From positions 77,004,142-77,068,141 of the forward strand of contig OY735202.1 in NCBI GenBank assembly GCA_963457665.1: DNA of 64,000 nt. Reading direction: 5' to 3'. Below the pieces are notes generated by a model. It did not search any database. It was given only the letters and a program-made list of their open reading frames with translations, and was not told the DNA's origin. This stretch comes from Thysanoteuthis rhombus. Lineage: Eukaryota > Mollusca > Cephalopoda > Oegopsida > Thysanoteuthidae. Every line of letters begins with the position of its first letter. The first letter of the stretch is position 1. This document shows positions 23,167 through 34,365 of the stretch, in pieces. The position numbers and the translations under genes were made by a program.

Positions 23167-23692
23167 AAAGAAAATTCTAATAAAAAATGAATAAGAAATA
23201 ATGGTTGACGAAGCTTTGTCTAATAACAGAAATAAATCAAGATAGTATGACCAATGTTATTTTTGTTTGTTATTCACTTTTTCTTTTCATTTATATGTTT
23301 TTATTTTATCTATATTTTTATCTTCCCTTTTACTTGTATATATGCATGTTACATAGATACCACTCTCCCATGAATTACTGTGTTGACATAATAAACCCAA
23401 TTAAAAATGATAATTGATTAAAATTGTTAAGCTCAAACATCAAATTGTTCATGCAAGTTGAAGGCAGAATAGTTCTTATAAAAAGAACAAGTGAAGAATC
23501 ACAGAATTGGATTTGATAGTTTATAAGGTTCTAACTTGGGGTCCTTGAGAATGCGGGGTCTGTAGTATATTGTACTTTTGCTGCATAGGTAATTTGGTAT
23601 GAAATAAATAGTGAATAATGATGTAAAAGACAAAGGTATATACTGAAATCCCTGATTTTTGGTACTAAAATACGATAACATGAAGATTGTAG

Positions 23693-23960
23693 GAAGTTAT
23701 CTCCCTTGATAGCTAAAAATGGCTAGACTTTTCATTTCCAGATAATTTTATAGCTAAAAATTTTATGTATGCTTCAACTAACGAGACCGTTCTTCAAATT
23801 AGATATCATTCTGGAACCCCAAACCCTAAATCTAACCCCTACTCCCTGACTCTAACTTTTTGTATGAATTTTGGAGAGCTCATAACATTTTTAACTATAA
23901 ATGGTGGAAATGAAAAAAAAAAGGAAAAATCTAGCCATTTCTAGTCATCATGGGGGATAA
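23693..23960. mobile_element. 'CTAGCCATTT' MITE, ~268 bp, two clear ends
   Basis: The left end AAGTTATCTCCCTTGATAGC continues through AAAAATGGCTAGACTTTTC and ATTTCCAG. The right end is its inverse: GGAAATGAAAA, AAATCTAGCCATTTCTAGTC, ATCATGGGGGATAAG. Terminal inverted repeats are about 45 bp. The core is non-coding. Confidence 0.75.
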
Positions 23961-24194
23961 GTTTTTTTCAATCTTTATTCTATTGTAATTTAGGCCCAAA
24001 TATCGAAGGATTACCCCAGATCTATATGAGTCAATTGATTGCTTTTTGTCACATGGCTCCAAAATCTAAATATACTGAGTAATTTGTTCACATGATCAAC
24101 ACGTTATTGAAATGATTCACTCCTGTGAAATGGTTATCTTTCTGTTCTCTTGAATGAAGATCAATTTCATTATAATCATGATACATAAATAAAA
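23870..24194. repeat. Direct duplication, copy 1 (partner at 25300-25625)
   Basis: Includes the right end of the preceding MITE plus about 240 bp of flank. Shared landmarks: AGGATTACCCCAGATCTATA, GAGTCAATTGATTGCTTTTT, CACATGATCAACACGTTATT and TTGAATGAAGATCAATTTC. Near-identical to the partner over about 300 bp. Confidence 0.85.
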
Positions 24195-24655
24195 ACTGGT
24201 CTGGTTTGTCACTCAATAGAAACTGTCATGTGACCAATGTCCTTTAACAGCATGCCATGTTGAGGGAGATCAATTAAAGATTAGAAAAAAAAATGAATAA
24301 ATTACTTCTCATGCTTTTTGTTAGGTGGTGATCATAAAAAAAAATTCTGAATTTTCCCAAATCAAGCGCAAATGCTACTGGACACAATCTATGGGGCTAC
24401 TTTAGCATAAACTTACATTGTAAATTGGAACCCCTCCAAGAAAAAAAATTCACTGGGGTGGGGTATTCAAAAAACACAAGAAAAAGTTTTTTCTAGTCAT
24501 TATGAGTAGTAAATGTTGAAATTTTCAGCCCTGTAGCTCCACTGGTGGGGCCAGTATGCACAATACATACATAGCCTACCAGTCAGACCCACTGAAAAAA
24601 AACAAGAAACCTATGATGATGTTGATAATTTTGGTTGGAAGTTTCTAATGATTGT
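24195..24655 (+). repeat. Dispersed repeat family R1, full length
   Basis: GGTCTGGTTTGTCACTCAAT, GCAGCATGCCAT-like segment, TAAACTTACATTGTAAATTG, TTTTCAGCCCTGTAGCTCC, CAATACATACATAGCC and GAAACCTATGATGATG. It begins exactly where the preceding duplicated segment ends. Confidence 0.8.
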
Positions 24656-25299
24656 TGAAGATAAAATCTGATGGAGTGTTTGAAAATGGATGCAGACAAG
24701 AATCTGAAATTTTGTGAAGACCTAGCTTCAATTTGATGATAATCATTCCAATAATATGATTTATTCATCCACTCTCCAGGAGTGGAATCAGGACATTCCC
24801 CTCCCCCAGATCCACGGCTGGTGTCATTTAAAATCCATGATCCTGTAAATTCTTCGAAAAACTTGGCAAATCAGAATCCAATTAGGCTTCCTTTTCTCTC
24901 AAGGTACCAAAAGGGTAAAAAAAAAAAAAAGCATAAAAAGGGGAGATAAGCAGTATTGACTTATTCCCTTCAATCAAATCAGAAACTCAGTGTGTGCGTG
25001 TGTGTATTCATGGAAGACATAAGTATCCATATTATAAAGTTCTGAAGTATGTGTGTGTGTATGTATGTTTGTACTCTTGAAAGTCAAGTACTGTGCTTCA
25101 CAGAGGTAAAACAAAGGCTTATCTGAAATCAGTAGGTCTCAATTTATCTACAGATTTAGGTTGCCTGCCCCCCCGGACTGGTGAGGAGGGGGTGAGCTAG
25201 AATGTACCCTCTACTTCCCTCATTTCATTTCATGAAGATATCCTTTGCTTTCCAGTGATGTAAGATTTTGAATTTTTTTCCTGAGTAACACTGGGTAGT
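24656..25299. other. Gene-free stretch, nothing recognised
   Basis: A poly(A)-like run near 24919 and TG runs near 24995 and 25051; no gene or named repeat recognised. Confidence 0.45.
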
Positions 25300-25625
25300 A
25301 TGATTTATACTATAAATACTGGAAATGAATTTTTTAAAAAGGAAAAATCTAGCCATTTCTAGCCATCATGGGGGATAAGTTTTGGCAACCTTTGTTCTAT
25401 CATATTTTAGGACCAAATATTGAAGGATTACCCCAGATCTATATGAGTCAATTGATTGCTTTTTGTCATGTGTCTCCGATATCTAAATATACTGACTAAT
25501 TTGTTCACATGATCAACACGTTATTGAAATGATTCATTTTTGTGGAATGGTTATCTTTCTGTTCTCTTGAATGAAGATCAATTTCATTATAATCACGATA
25601 CATGATACATCAATAAAAACAGGTT
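25300..25625. repeat. Direct duplication, copy 2 (partner at 23870-24194)
   Basis: Same sequence and order as copy 1, including only the right end of the 'CTAGCCATTT' element. The left end is absent here, so this copy arose by duplicating flank DNA rather than by transposition of a whole element. Confidence 0.85.
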
Positions 25626-26817
25626 TTGCATAATTTGTGAAACTCAAACTGATCTATATCTTACAATGACCAACTAAAGATAGATCTCACAGATGTAATA
25701 CAGGTTGGCATTTATGGTGTGTACTTCTTATATTATACTAGGTTGTATTTCACTTGCGGAAAAGTTTAAGGGATTTCCATACTTGTGTCGTAAGCTAGAT
25801 TCCGTAAAAAAGTTATTTTTGTACATGTTAACTAAAATGGAGATTACTATTCCATCTGAAGGGAAGTTCTAGTAAGAAAGGGATCTTTAAGTTAGGAATC
25901 AGTTTCTAACACCAGAATGGCAATGAATTTGGTATTTGTGACAGTGACTTCTCTTGTTCTTAGTACTCCTTGTAGCATGATTCTGTTTGCATTTCTTACA
26001 GTGAGTATCTGTGTCCATCTCTGACATATTGTGTGTTATCTTGTACATATCAATCGGGTCATTTCTCATTCTTTTGTATTGTAGAGTGAGGAGCTGAAAT
26101 ATCCTTAGTTGGTCTCAATCAGATTTTGCACATAATCTCTACCCTAATTTTTCATAACTATATTCAGCAATATGGAAAAGAAGACTGAGACTTGTTTTGA
26201 TATATTTCAAAATTATTTATTAATATTTCGACATGTTTCGCTTTTGTATCAAGGCATCACTGGGGAGAAATGGAATATAGATCAGGTATCAAAAACTAAA
26301 ACGTAACGAAAAACTAGAAGTTGCTTAAGAGGTCATAGAGAATGTCAGCATCACAACAGGGACGGAACCATTGATGGCTGTTATCAGTGTGTTTCAATCT
26401 ATTAAAAGTATGTTCATGTTAAATATGTTTGTGGAGGGTCGTGTTTGCATGGTTTTCAGAGTAGGGCTTTGTTGTGTCTACATGGAATTTGAGTTGTAGT
26501 AGGGTTTTGTCATCCAAGTTTTTTTTTTATGGTCACTGATATGTGTATATGGGTGTGAGTTTGGATAATTTTCTGCCAACAGAGTTGGAGAGATGTATTT
26601 ATTTGATTGTGACTCTCTGTCTTTCTACCTGTTCACACTTTATATCTGAAATCAATGATTTCAATAAAATTTTCTGGATAGATACGCAATGGGGTGAGGA
26701 AAAGATTATTAGATTTTTGGTAGGATACATAAATAATTACTTCACCTGATAATGACATTGGCGGAAGTCTAATTTCAAGAAGAGTCATTAAAATTCCAAA
26801 TTTTATTCAGACAATCA
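25626..26817. other. Gene-free stretch with a possible retroposon piece
   Basis: On the minus strand near 26170-26270 lies CAGTGATGCCTTG followed by GCGAAACATGTCGAAATATT, wording typical of dispersed retroelement tails; its class was not resolved. Nothing else recognised. Confidence 0.4.
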
Positions 26818-27012
26818 AATCTCTTCTTTGTTTTCTCAATGTTGTCAACACAGCGTTTTGACCAATCCATTAAAAAAGATTGAAACCCTGTTGACTGGAG
26901 AGGAAAATGTTTGCCTTTCTGCTCGAATTACACCACTGATGAGGGCTGAAGAATGGGTTGGCCAAGAATGGGTGTTGACAACATTGAGGATACAAAGAAG
27001 AGATTTGGAAAA
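26818..27012. mobile_element. Hairpin element related to 12243-12385
   Basis: Left AATCTCTTCTTTGTTTTCTC, AATGTTGTCAACAC; right GTGTTGACAACATTGAGGAT, ACAAAGAAGAGATTTGG. Imperfect inverted arms of about 40-45 bp around a 100-bp centre. The overlapping 62-residue frame is explained by the element. Confidence 0.65.
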
Positions 27013-27273
27013 ATAAAGACATCTTTTTTTTTTTACTTTGGTAAATTAAAATTTCTCAATCTCCTAATTCAAAAAACTATGGCAATATACATGTTAGTCT
27101 CGGCTCTGCTTCACATCTTGTGTCCAAAATTCTGTTACGTAATCTGTTATGTTTTTTGACTTCTACATATATAGAGAGAGATTTAAGGATATCAAGGTGT
27201 TAGTCTTGAAAGCTGGAGACTTTTCTCTGTACAGAGAGAGATCAATTACCCTGAGTAACCCGAATATTGAAGA

Positions 27274-27808
27274 GATAGAAAATTACATAACTTTTGTGGT
27301 AAACAACATACAGAGACAAATAAACATATTTTCCAAACAAACTTGACTCGAGGAATTCAAAATAATGTTTTTATCAAGATTCAAACATATCTTGATTCTA
27401 TATCTGGCGAAAACAACAAAAAAATGTGAAAAGATGTTGATTAGTCCGATTATATATTGTGTTATCAATAAAGTAGATATTGACCTTTTTTCTTAATTCT
27501 TAAAGCATCTATTTTATGATTTTGCCTTTTAAGAAGCTGAGAACATGTCCAGATATGTATTATGCCAAGTGCAAACTTGAACGCAAAAAAAAAGAAAATC
27601 GCATAACTTTCAAAGTAAATAGTATACAGTGACAAATGAACAAATTTTTCCATACAATTCTGACGTGAGAAATTCAGGAACGTGGGTATTACTAATGTCC
27701 AAATATATCTTGAAACTATTTCAGGACAGAAACAGCAAAGAAGCAGAAAGATGCTGAAGAAAAAAACAATAATATGTTATAATATATCAAGTAGATATAA
27801 AGTGTTTG
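27274..27808. repeat. Diverged tandem pair, ~210 bp each
   Basis: Copy 1 at about 27274-27484 and copy 2 at about 27588-27808. Landmarks: GAAAAT(T/C)(A/G)CATAACTTT, TACAG(A/T)GACAAAT(A/G)AACA, CATATCTTGA/TATATCTTGA, GATGTTGA/GATGCTGA and AAGTAGATAT. Identity looks around 75 percent by eye. Confidence 0.7.
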
Positions 27809-28347
27809 TCCTGTAGCAGGCTACAGGTGAAATGAGTAAATTTGGGGGCAAATCTATTATCTCCTTCATGTTGTTGTCATAAGTACACACCAAATGATAT
27901 CACAAAAATTTAATGTCTGTCAATACGATCACAAGACAATACAATATTTTTATTATAATTCATAAGTTTCATTTTCAAATCATCAGGTAAATTTTCTTTG
28001 ATAATCCAAAATTTTGGACATAAAAAATTAGACAGTCACCTTCCCAGCTTGTTGGAAACCTACCCCTTCTAAAGTTACCATTCACTGGTAAATATCTTCA
28101 ATTTCTAGCTCAGAAGATGGATTCTCAAACCATCCATTCTCCAAACCATCTACATGACATGGATGAATGTCATGTAGTAATAAATAATAGATAAATCTGC
28201 ATTAAGGAACAGACGAATAAACAAAAAAATGAATTTTTATGACCAGAACAAAGGAAATAAATGGTGTAAGGTTTCAGTTCACATTTGGGCTAATTGATCT
28301 TGCTGAACTAACACCTTGATATCCTTAAATCTCTCTCTCTCTCTCTC

Positions 28348-28382
<35 letters not shown>

Positions 28383-29744
28383 GTGCAAAGGCGAAAATAA
28401 TAGCTTCAACTCAAGATTCTTATTTTGTTCATCTGCTCTCTATATCAGCTCTATTTGTTTTTTTCAATGCTGATAATTATATTATTAAGAAATGGATATA
28501 TAATGGGAGAGAAACAATTATGAATTGCGTTATATCGTTTTGAAACTCTATTTGAAATGATTTACTATTATTACATGGTGAATGCATCATTTAGCCAAGA
28601 TAACATGAATAGAATAAACAATTGAAGAAAATAGGGCTGCTGCAGGAATGGAACCTGCGACCGATAGGGTGGCCACTTTTATAAACACGACAGACCAAAT
28701 AAAACTTTGGACGGAGCCAGAACTACGTAAAAAAATTTAATTGAAACAAATCAGTTCTAGTTTCTTGGAAAATAGATTTCAATCCACACACATTCATTTT
28801 TATATAGTGAATACAAACCTCCACCATTGTAATGAGGTTTGCATTATAATGTGGGTGGATGGTGGACCCCAAAATAATAATTGAGCTCCAGAAGATCTAT
28901 ATTTGCAACAGGTTATTGTAGTGAGGTTATAACAAGGTTATCTTTCTTGGATCCCAACACTAGCGTTAAAACATGAAATGTATATGCAGCTAGTTTAGCT
29001 TATGGTAATTGGTCGAGATGACAATGAGCTTCAACTTCTCTTGTATACTCATTGTAGGTTGTTATAGTTGTCGTGTTGATGGTCCCTTCTTTGTTTTCTC
29101 GATGTTGTCTGAAGCGCATCGTCTTCCACACACGAGGCATTATCCATCAGTTCATATCCTTTGCTTACCATTTGTGCATTTGTCTTGAAAAGTTACAAAG
29201 CCTTACCCACAGGTTTAATACCACGCTGCATGATTGGAAACAAGGATTTATAGATTGGGGGAGAAGAGTTTTGCATTGTTCAGGGACAGCATTAAGCTGG
29301 TCTTCATCTCATTTCTTCTGGCCTCTGGACGAGCACTGGACTTTGGCTAGTTCTTCATAGAATGCTCATCTGATAATACAGTTCTCGGGCATTCAGATGA
29401 CATGGCCGACCTGAGACAATTGTCACTGGATAATCATAGATTCAATGCTTGAGCTGTTGGTCTGTTGCAGGATCCTGACACAGGGAAGGCAGTTGCACCA
29501 GATTATGCCAGGTATCAATTGTACAGGTCAAACATCCCTAACTTGGCAGGTATTGGGCAATTTTCTTGGTAAAAGTCCTGATACTTAGTTGTGGCCTGTG
29601 TTCATGTTGGCTTAGTCTACAAATCTGTCACTGTGTTTTGCGTTTGCAATGTTTTGTTTTGAAATCACATGTATTCAGTGTGCCAGGTAGAAGTTGATAA
29701 ATTCCAAAAGTACGCTCACCTCCATTATCAACAGCAATAATAGG
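27809..29744. other. Gene-free stretch with a CT/TA microsatellite
   Basis: Holds (CT)n(TA)n at 28330-28382. On the minus strand near 28640-28690 there is a weak tRNA-like GGTCGCAGGTTCCATTCC, perhaps a SINE remnant. The 95-residue open frame at 29073-29360 has no recognisable family. Confidence 0.45.
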
Positions 29745-29965
29745 GGTGATCAATAAATAGATTATCTCGCTCGTCTTTTTGGGGACAGTGATTGTTAGAA
29801 AGAGTCCAAATACTGTCGGGCATAAAAAAAAAAAAAATTTTCTTCCAAGACATAATAAGTGGTGAATATTGAAATTTTCAGCCCTCTAGCTCTATTTGTG
29901 CAGCCTGGACACGTGATATATAGATACGTAGCCAATCAGCCAGGGAAACCTACGTTGACAGTTTC
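29745..29965 (+). repeat. Dispersed repeat family R1, partial
   Basis: GGGGTGATCAATAAATAG, GACAGTGATTGTTAGAAAG, TTTTCAGCCCTCTAGCTC, GCAGCCTGGACACGTGATA and GAAACCTACGTTGACAG. The first part of the element is missing. Confidence 0.75.
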
Positions 29966-31940
29966 TAATAAATGCAAAATAAGACAAAGTTTAAATGAAA
30001 AACTCAACAAGAAAAAGAATTTGTTAAATGATTTTTTTTTCCGATTCAACATACAGTATCACAGTTTAATTCATAAAATAAAAATATTTTAAATGCAACA
30101 AATTTGTTTTCCATTCTTCAGCAGCTTGTATGAAAATACAATTTGACAATAACATTTTTTTCTTTGTACATCAAATATGATTGGCAGTGGCATAGTACTA
30201 AAAAAAAAAAGAAGTGAGGGAATGCAGGGCTGCCTGCTCTAGCAAGTGTAGCGATCCAGTGAGCAAAACAAGCCTCTATTGCTGGGGGGGGGGTTCTGGG
30301 TGGGGGGCGCATTTTAGGGGTACTTCAATTCAATATCAAATAGCTGCAAAGCACCATTTGGTTAATTTAAGGGTACAAACTGATAAATACTAAGAGAATT
30401 CTAATAGTATATAGATAGTGAGGGAAAACTGTTCCCCCTCCCAAACAAAGTAAGGGAACACCATTCCTATGCCTTCCCACAGCACAACATCACTGATAGG
30501 TGAGAAGAAATCCAAATTTCTTCCTAAAATTGTCTTCACAAGTAAGAAATATTCAGGTAAAGTCGGTTTTGACATCAAAAACTTAATTTCACATTCCAAA
30601 TACTGTATTACATCCCTTATAGTCTATGTGTAAACTCATATCGCACTTAACTCCTTTGGATTTGAAAAGACATGTATCAGAAATAGAATAAAAAATAGCA
30701 TCTGAAATGCAAAATAATTTATTTTCTTTACATCATAACTAGTTATTCGATTTGAATTTCTATGGACTGATTTTTTAGAATATTCTGCTTGACGTTTAGA
30801 GTATTCAGAATCTGATTCTAGACTGTTAAAATCTGATGCAATCATTATGTTAATAATAAGACTGGACACTCAGAAGATGCGATCAGGATATGCATCTAAG
30901 AAATATCAAGGAGGCATTCAAGGATTTGGAATGCAATATTTGTTCCAGACATGAAAACCAATATCACCCAAATAATCTCAAAGGATATTAATTATAAAAC
31001 CAGTTTTGATAAATTTTAAGGAATTGATTTCCATGTTTGCACAAAATTAGCCAAAAAAGGATTAAAGCAGTCATTAGAAAAGCAATATTAGTTGAATGTG
31101 CCTGGTAAAAATAGCAACAGAGAAAAATGGTACATTAAATTAAAATGTTAATGATCTGGAAAAAAAAAAAAAATTAACTGAGCATGAATGAATGAATATA
31201 GAGGCTAAGAATTAAGGTTTAGGGTTAATTCAGGGTGAGGATTAAGGGTAATGGTCTTTTAATTACATGTGCCATTTTTTTTCTATCTTTTCACTGGAGC
31301 CATTTTTATCTAGAATCATTATTTGAAATCCGTTCATTAACAGAAGCCTGTGAAATAACAATTTCATGAGCACAACATTAGTATCTCTTTAGAATTTCAT
31401 TTCATAGCACCTGGATAAGCATAATTGACTAAAATGGGGTTTGCTAAAGGGTTAACACGTTTAAAATACAACTGAAGCATTATATGTTTAAAGCAATAGC
31501 GACATATGTAAATTAGATGTACGAATAAGCTGAAATAATGCCCGGATGACAACAAATTACCATCGTGCGTCAATTAAAAAAAAAAAATTCAACTGATTGA
31601 ACTGTTTCCAAGGGTGTCTGTTGAGGATTGGGGAAGGGGGAGCAAACAGGGTGCCCCCTCCCCCTTAACCCTTGGATCGGGCCCTCTCACTGAGGGTGAA
31701 GGGAGCTGAAGATTGGAATGTTATAGAGAGGCCCTGGGATCGAGTAACAGCTTGAGCACTCCCTACTCCCTTACCAGACAACTGGCATCCTGATATATCC
31801 TTTTGTGCACCCAACCCCTGGGAAAAGTGTCAGCAGACACTCATGATTGTTTCTTCTTTCTCAACATGTAATTACCACAGATCAGGGCCGACTGTAGTGT
31901 GATTCATTCGTGTTCACGGTGTCAATTCAAATTTGGCATA
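29966..31940. other. Gene-free stretch with an old repeat trace
   Basis: The part at 30660-30860 shares landmarks with 20560-20790 (GCATCTGAAATGCA, AATTTATT). Otherwise no gene or repeat recognised. Confidence 0.4.
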
Positions 31941-32110
31941 CATTCCAACAGAGGCATAGCTAAAGATTTTGGGGCCCATGGGGCTTGGCTTCTTGAGGGT
32001 CTCCCTCCAACATTTAGTGAGACTTGTCAGTAGAAATGCAGTAGGTGAACTACTATTTATAAAGTTATTGGGGGCCATCTGCATTGGGTGCCGTAAGGGG
32101 TGCATTTCCA
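31941..32110 (+). repeat. Dispersed repeat shared with 51070-51370
   Basis: Landmarks in order at both sites: AGGCATAG, TTGGGGCCCATGGGG/TTGGGGACCTGGGAA, CTTGAGGG, GTCAGT(A/T)GAAATGCA, TAGGTGA(A/T)CTAC, AATAAAGTT or ATAAAGTT, and CATTGGG. Non-coding. Part of the same loose family as the 33.3-33.8 kb pair may be possible but was not shown. Confidence 0.55.
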
Positions 32111-32649
32111 AATAGCCTCTACCATCTGTAATCAGTTACACCTCTAACAGTAGGCAAATTTGTCCCCATCTTTCCTCTTCAAATATATTCTTTAAAATGT
32201 GGTTTACTTAAAATTAAAGAAGAAATATTTTGTCCCTAAAAAATAAAATGTAATAACAGGAAAAAAAAAACAGCTAGATTTTTAAAGAATTTTACTTTTT
32301 AAAAAGATGAAATCAATCTGAATTCAAGTTATTAGTGTGACGAAGTTCCCAGCTCTCTTTTTGAAAACTGGATCCTGAATGCACAGTTGAAAACCAATTT
32401 TCTTGCTGGAAACATTTGCACAAACCTAAATTGTATCATTGTTTTTTCCCAAGAAAGTAAACGGCATTAATGGATGAAATAAATTCATAAGTAAAAGTGA
32501 GTGAATGAATACCGCCCTTACGCTGACCACGGCATCAGCCATCCATGCTTGGGCTTCACGTATCACATTAATACTTACTTGGCCCGTTTGCAATATGAGA
32601 AATAGACTTAGAGTTAGCAAACACTCGAAGTGGCGTCACTCATTTTATC

Positions 32650-32830
32650 CTGCACTATTTTACCTACAGCTGAAGAAGAGAGATGGATTTATGCCTTTCC
32701 CAAGGGCATCAGTGCAAAGTTAACGTGAACTGTCCCGACAGGAATTTGAACTTGGCTCACCGTGTCCAATCCAAAGGGAACGATAATTGATGTAAACCAC
32801 ACTTCCATACGAATGACAGTAAATAAGGGC
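32650..32830 (-). repeat. Probable tRNA-derived SINE remnant
   Basis: On the minus strand a B-box-like AAGTTCAAATTCCTGTCGG lies downstream of TTGGACACGGTGAGCC. The A box is not clear. Low-complexity flanks. A decayed SINE is the simplest reading. Confidence 0.4.
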
Positions 32831-33271
32831 CCAGTTTAGTACTAATAGAGTGACATTCTAAATAAAGCACCCAACCCCAACCCTGAAAAAAAAAACCTTT
32901 TAAAAATCAACTTTTTTCAACACTATTTAATTTCCCCGAGAAAATGAAGGTTTTGTGGATTGAAAGCACAAAAAATGCGAACAAATTTCTTTTTCTGTTC
33001 TTCAAGAAGTGGACTTATTTCGGTCAGTAGTGCCGAGTAAACTTGAAATATTCCAGTAGCTTGCATAAAGACTGCAATCCTTATACCTTGTGGTCATAAG
33101 TCATTGGTTGTGAGATCATATTTTGACCAACTGAGGAAGGTGAAAAAAATCCCTCATCATCGAAACATCACCAACAACAAGTCCAACAAATACGAGTAGA
33201 ATATTTTGAGGGAATCAGGATTTTGAGGATTCTCTCAAAAGTCTGTGTTTTTTTTGTTTTTTTTCTTTGCA

Positions 33272-33785
33272 GAGCCAGTTCTAGGGTTCTGGGTGCAGTG
33301 GTGCCCGGGACAAGCTGAACTTCGGCACCCTTCAATCTTCACATGAGGGGGGTCTCTTGTATTGACTGTTTTATTCTGTTTGATTTATTCATTTCCCCAT
33401 TTTTTCTGTTTAATATTTGGAAAGTCTGGCTGTTACAGTTTCAGACACATGTCAGGCGTCCCTAGCACTTGGATCCCTAGGCGACTGTCGGTATTGTTGA
33501 TACCCAGAACATTTAGAACACACCTGCACTGATAAACATCTTCATCCAAAATGATTTTTTTTTTTCTCGTAGGGTTAAGGTTCCCTAGTTTTCTGGGCAA
33601 GCTAAACTTCGGTGCATTTTAAAGTATTCATCTTCATAACAGGTATTTTTAAAAAATTTTGACAGTTTTATTCTTTTCTCTATAATTTTTCAAATTGTAT
33701 TATTTGGGAAAGTCCTCGGACACATGACTGGCGCCCTCTAGCATTTGGCGCCTTGGGCGACTGCCCATGTTTCATGTGCTAATGG
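33272..33785. repeat. Diverged tandem pair of a ~225-bp repeat
   Basis: Copies at about 33272-33500 and 33565-33785. Landmarks: TCTAGGGTTCTGGG/CCTAGTTTTCTGGG, GACAAGCTGAACTTCGG/GGCAAGCTAAACTTCGG, TTTTATTCT, GGAAAGTC, GACACATG, and GGCG(T/C)CC(C/T)TAGCA(C/T)TTGG followed by GGCGACTG. The pair sits directly downstream (3') of the CHURC1 gene. Confidence 0.75.
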
Positions 33786-33803
33786 CCAGTCCTTTTTTTT
33801 AAC

Positions 33804-33854
33804 GACAAAATGAAGCTTTTTTTTTTTTTAAATTTCAAAAAGCTTTATTTTGTC
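33804..33854 (-). terminator. CHURC1 poly(A) signal inside an 18-bp-arm hairpin
   Basis: Read on the minus strand, AATAAA (33849-33844) lies 24 nt past the stop codon. It is inside one arm of an inverted repeat: GACAAAATAAAGCTTTTT (33854-33837) pairs with AAAAAGCTTCATTTTGTC (33821-33804) with one mismatch. A run of 13 A (33829-33817) begins 14 nt after the signal. The signal is as expected for mRNA 3'-end formation; any role of the hairpin is inference. Confidence 0.6.
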
Positions 33855-33872
33855 ACAAATAAAACGTAAGTT

Positions 33873-34211
33873 TCAAAATAGAGCTCTTTGGGTTTCGTCG
33901 TAGGGTAAAATACATCGGTAATCTTCGGCCTCGCCACACAGAGCACAGGACATAGTGTACATCATATATTGGTCATCCACACAGAATGTATATTCGTGGT
34001 TTGCAACGACGTGTTCACAATTGGGACAGACGTGTCTATAAGTAATGATTTCTTGTCCATCTTCATCTTCTGAGCGCACTTTGCCGTCAATCAACAGAGT
34101 TTCCAATGCTTGACATTCAGCACATTTCGAATAATTCATCATATAAGTTCCGTCATCAAGACACATGTTGTTCCGACAAGGAAACTCTTCCTTCAAGCAT
34201 TCACGACACAT
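33873..34211 (-). CDS. CHURC1: Churchill zinc-finger domain protein
   Basis: Predicted 112-residue protein matching the Churchill (CHURC1) family from end to end. Family members are small zinc-binding proteins; in vertebrates Churchill acts in FGF-responsive control of neural fate, although direct DNA binding has been questioned. Visible features: Cys pairs CX2C at residues 2/5, 30/33, 62/65 and 89/92, plus His60, His67 and His72. Conserved stretches include EDEDGQEIITYRHVC, VVANHEYTF and the C-terminal ILPYDETQ. The start is the ATG at 34211, giving MCREC and the 112-residue length recalled for human CHURC1. The frame extends four codons upstream only through a TTG. Stop is TGA. No intron interrupts the coding region, whereas the human gene is multi-exon from memory, so a retrogene origin is possible. 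No frame-breaking change is seen. Confidence 0.92.
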   Translation of the reverse strand: MCRECLKEEFPCRNNMCLDDGTYMMNYSKCAECQALETLLIDGKVRSEDEDGQEIITYRHVCPNCEHVVANHEYTFCVDDQYMMYTMSCALCGEAEDYRCILPYDETQRALF

Positions 34212-34260
34212 TTTGATTCCCAAGAATGAAGATATTTATCGCTGTAGAAAAAAAAAATCA
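34212..34260 (-). promoter_or_regulatory. CHURC1 5' leader with possible 3' splice acceptor
   Basis: Upstream of the start codon on the minus strand lies a run of ten T followed by CTACAG (acceptor AG at 34243-34242), an excellent polypyrimidine/acceptor. If used, the coding exon begins at 34241 with a 30-nt leader, and a non-coding first exon lies further upstream. If not used, transcription must start nearby. This site argues against a simple processed copy. Confidence 0.45.
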
Positions 34261-34280
34261 AGTTTCGAGAGTTTATCATC

Positions 34281-34350
34281 AAAACAAAATAAGAAACGAA
34301 ACCGGATTATAAGTAATTCACGAATTTGTAGCAACACATTCGTACTTTTT
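34281..34350. repeat. CHURC1-proximal repeat, copy A
   Basis: Core ACGAAACCGGATTATAAG, then ACGAATTTGTAGCAAC and ATTCGTACTTTTT. Two more diverged copies occur in the same orientation at 35097-35148 and 35370-35424. Its place just upstream of CHURC1 suggests promoter-proximal DNA. Confidence 0.7.
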
Positions 34351-34365
34351 AAGAGGACGATTTTA

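Noticed and set aside
24535-24560. R1 as a tRNA-derived SINE because of TAGCTCCACTGGTG (A-box-like)
   Set aside because: The box lies about 330 bp into the element rather than near its start, and no B box follows at tRNA spacing in any copy.
34212-34223. Extended N-terminus MGIK for CHURC1
   Set aside because: The upstream codon is TTG, not ATG. The ATG at 34211 gives the MC.xC start and 112-residue length of the family.
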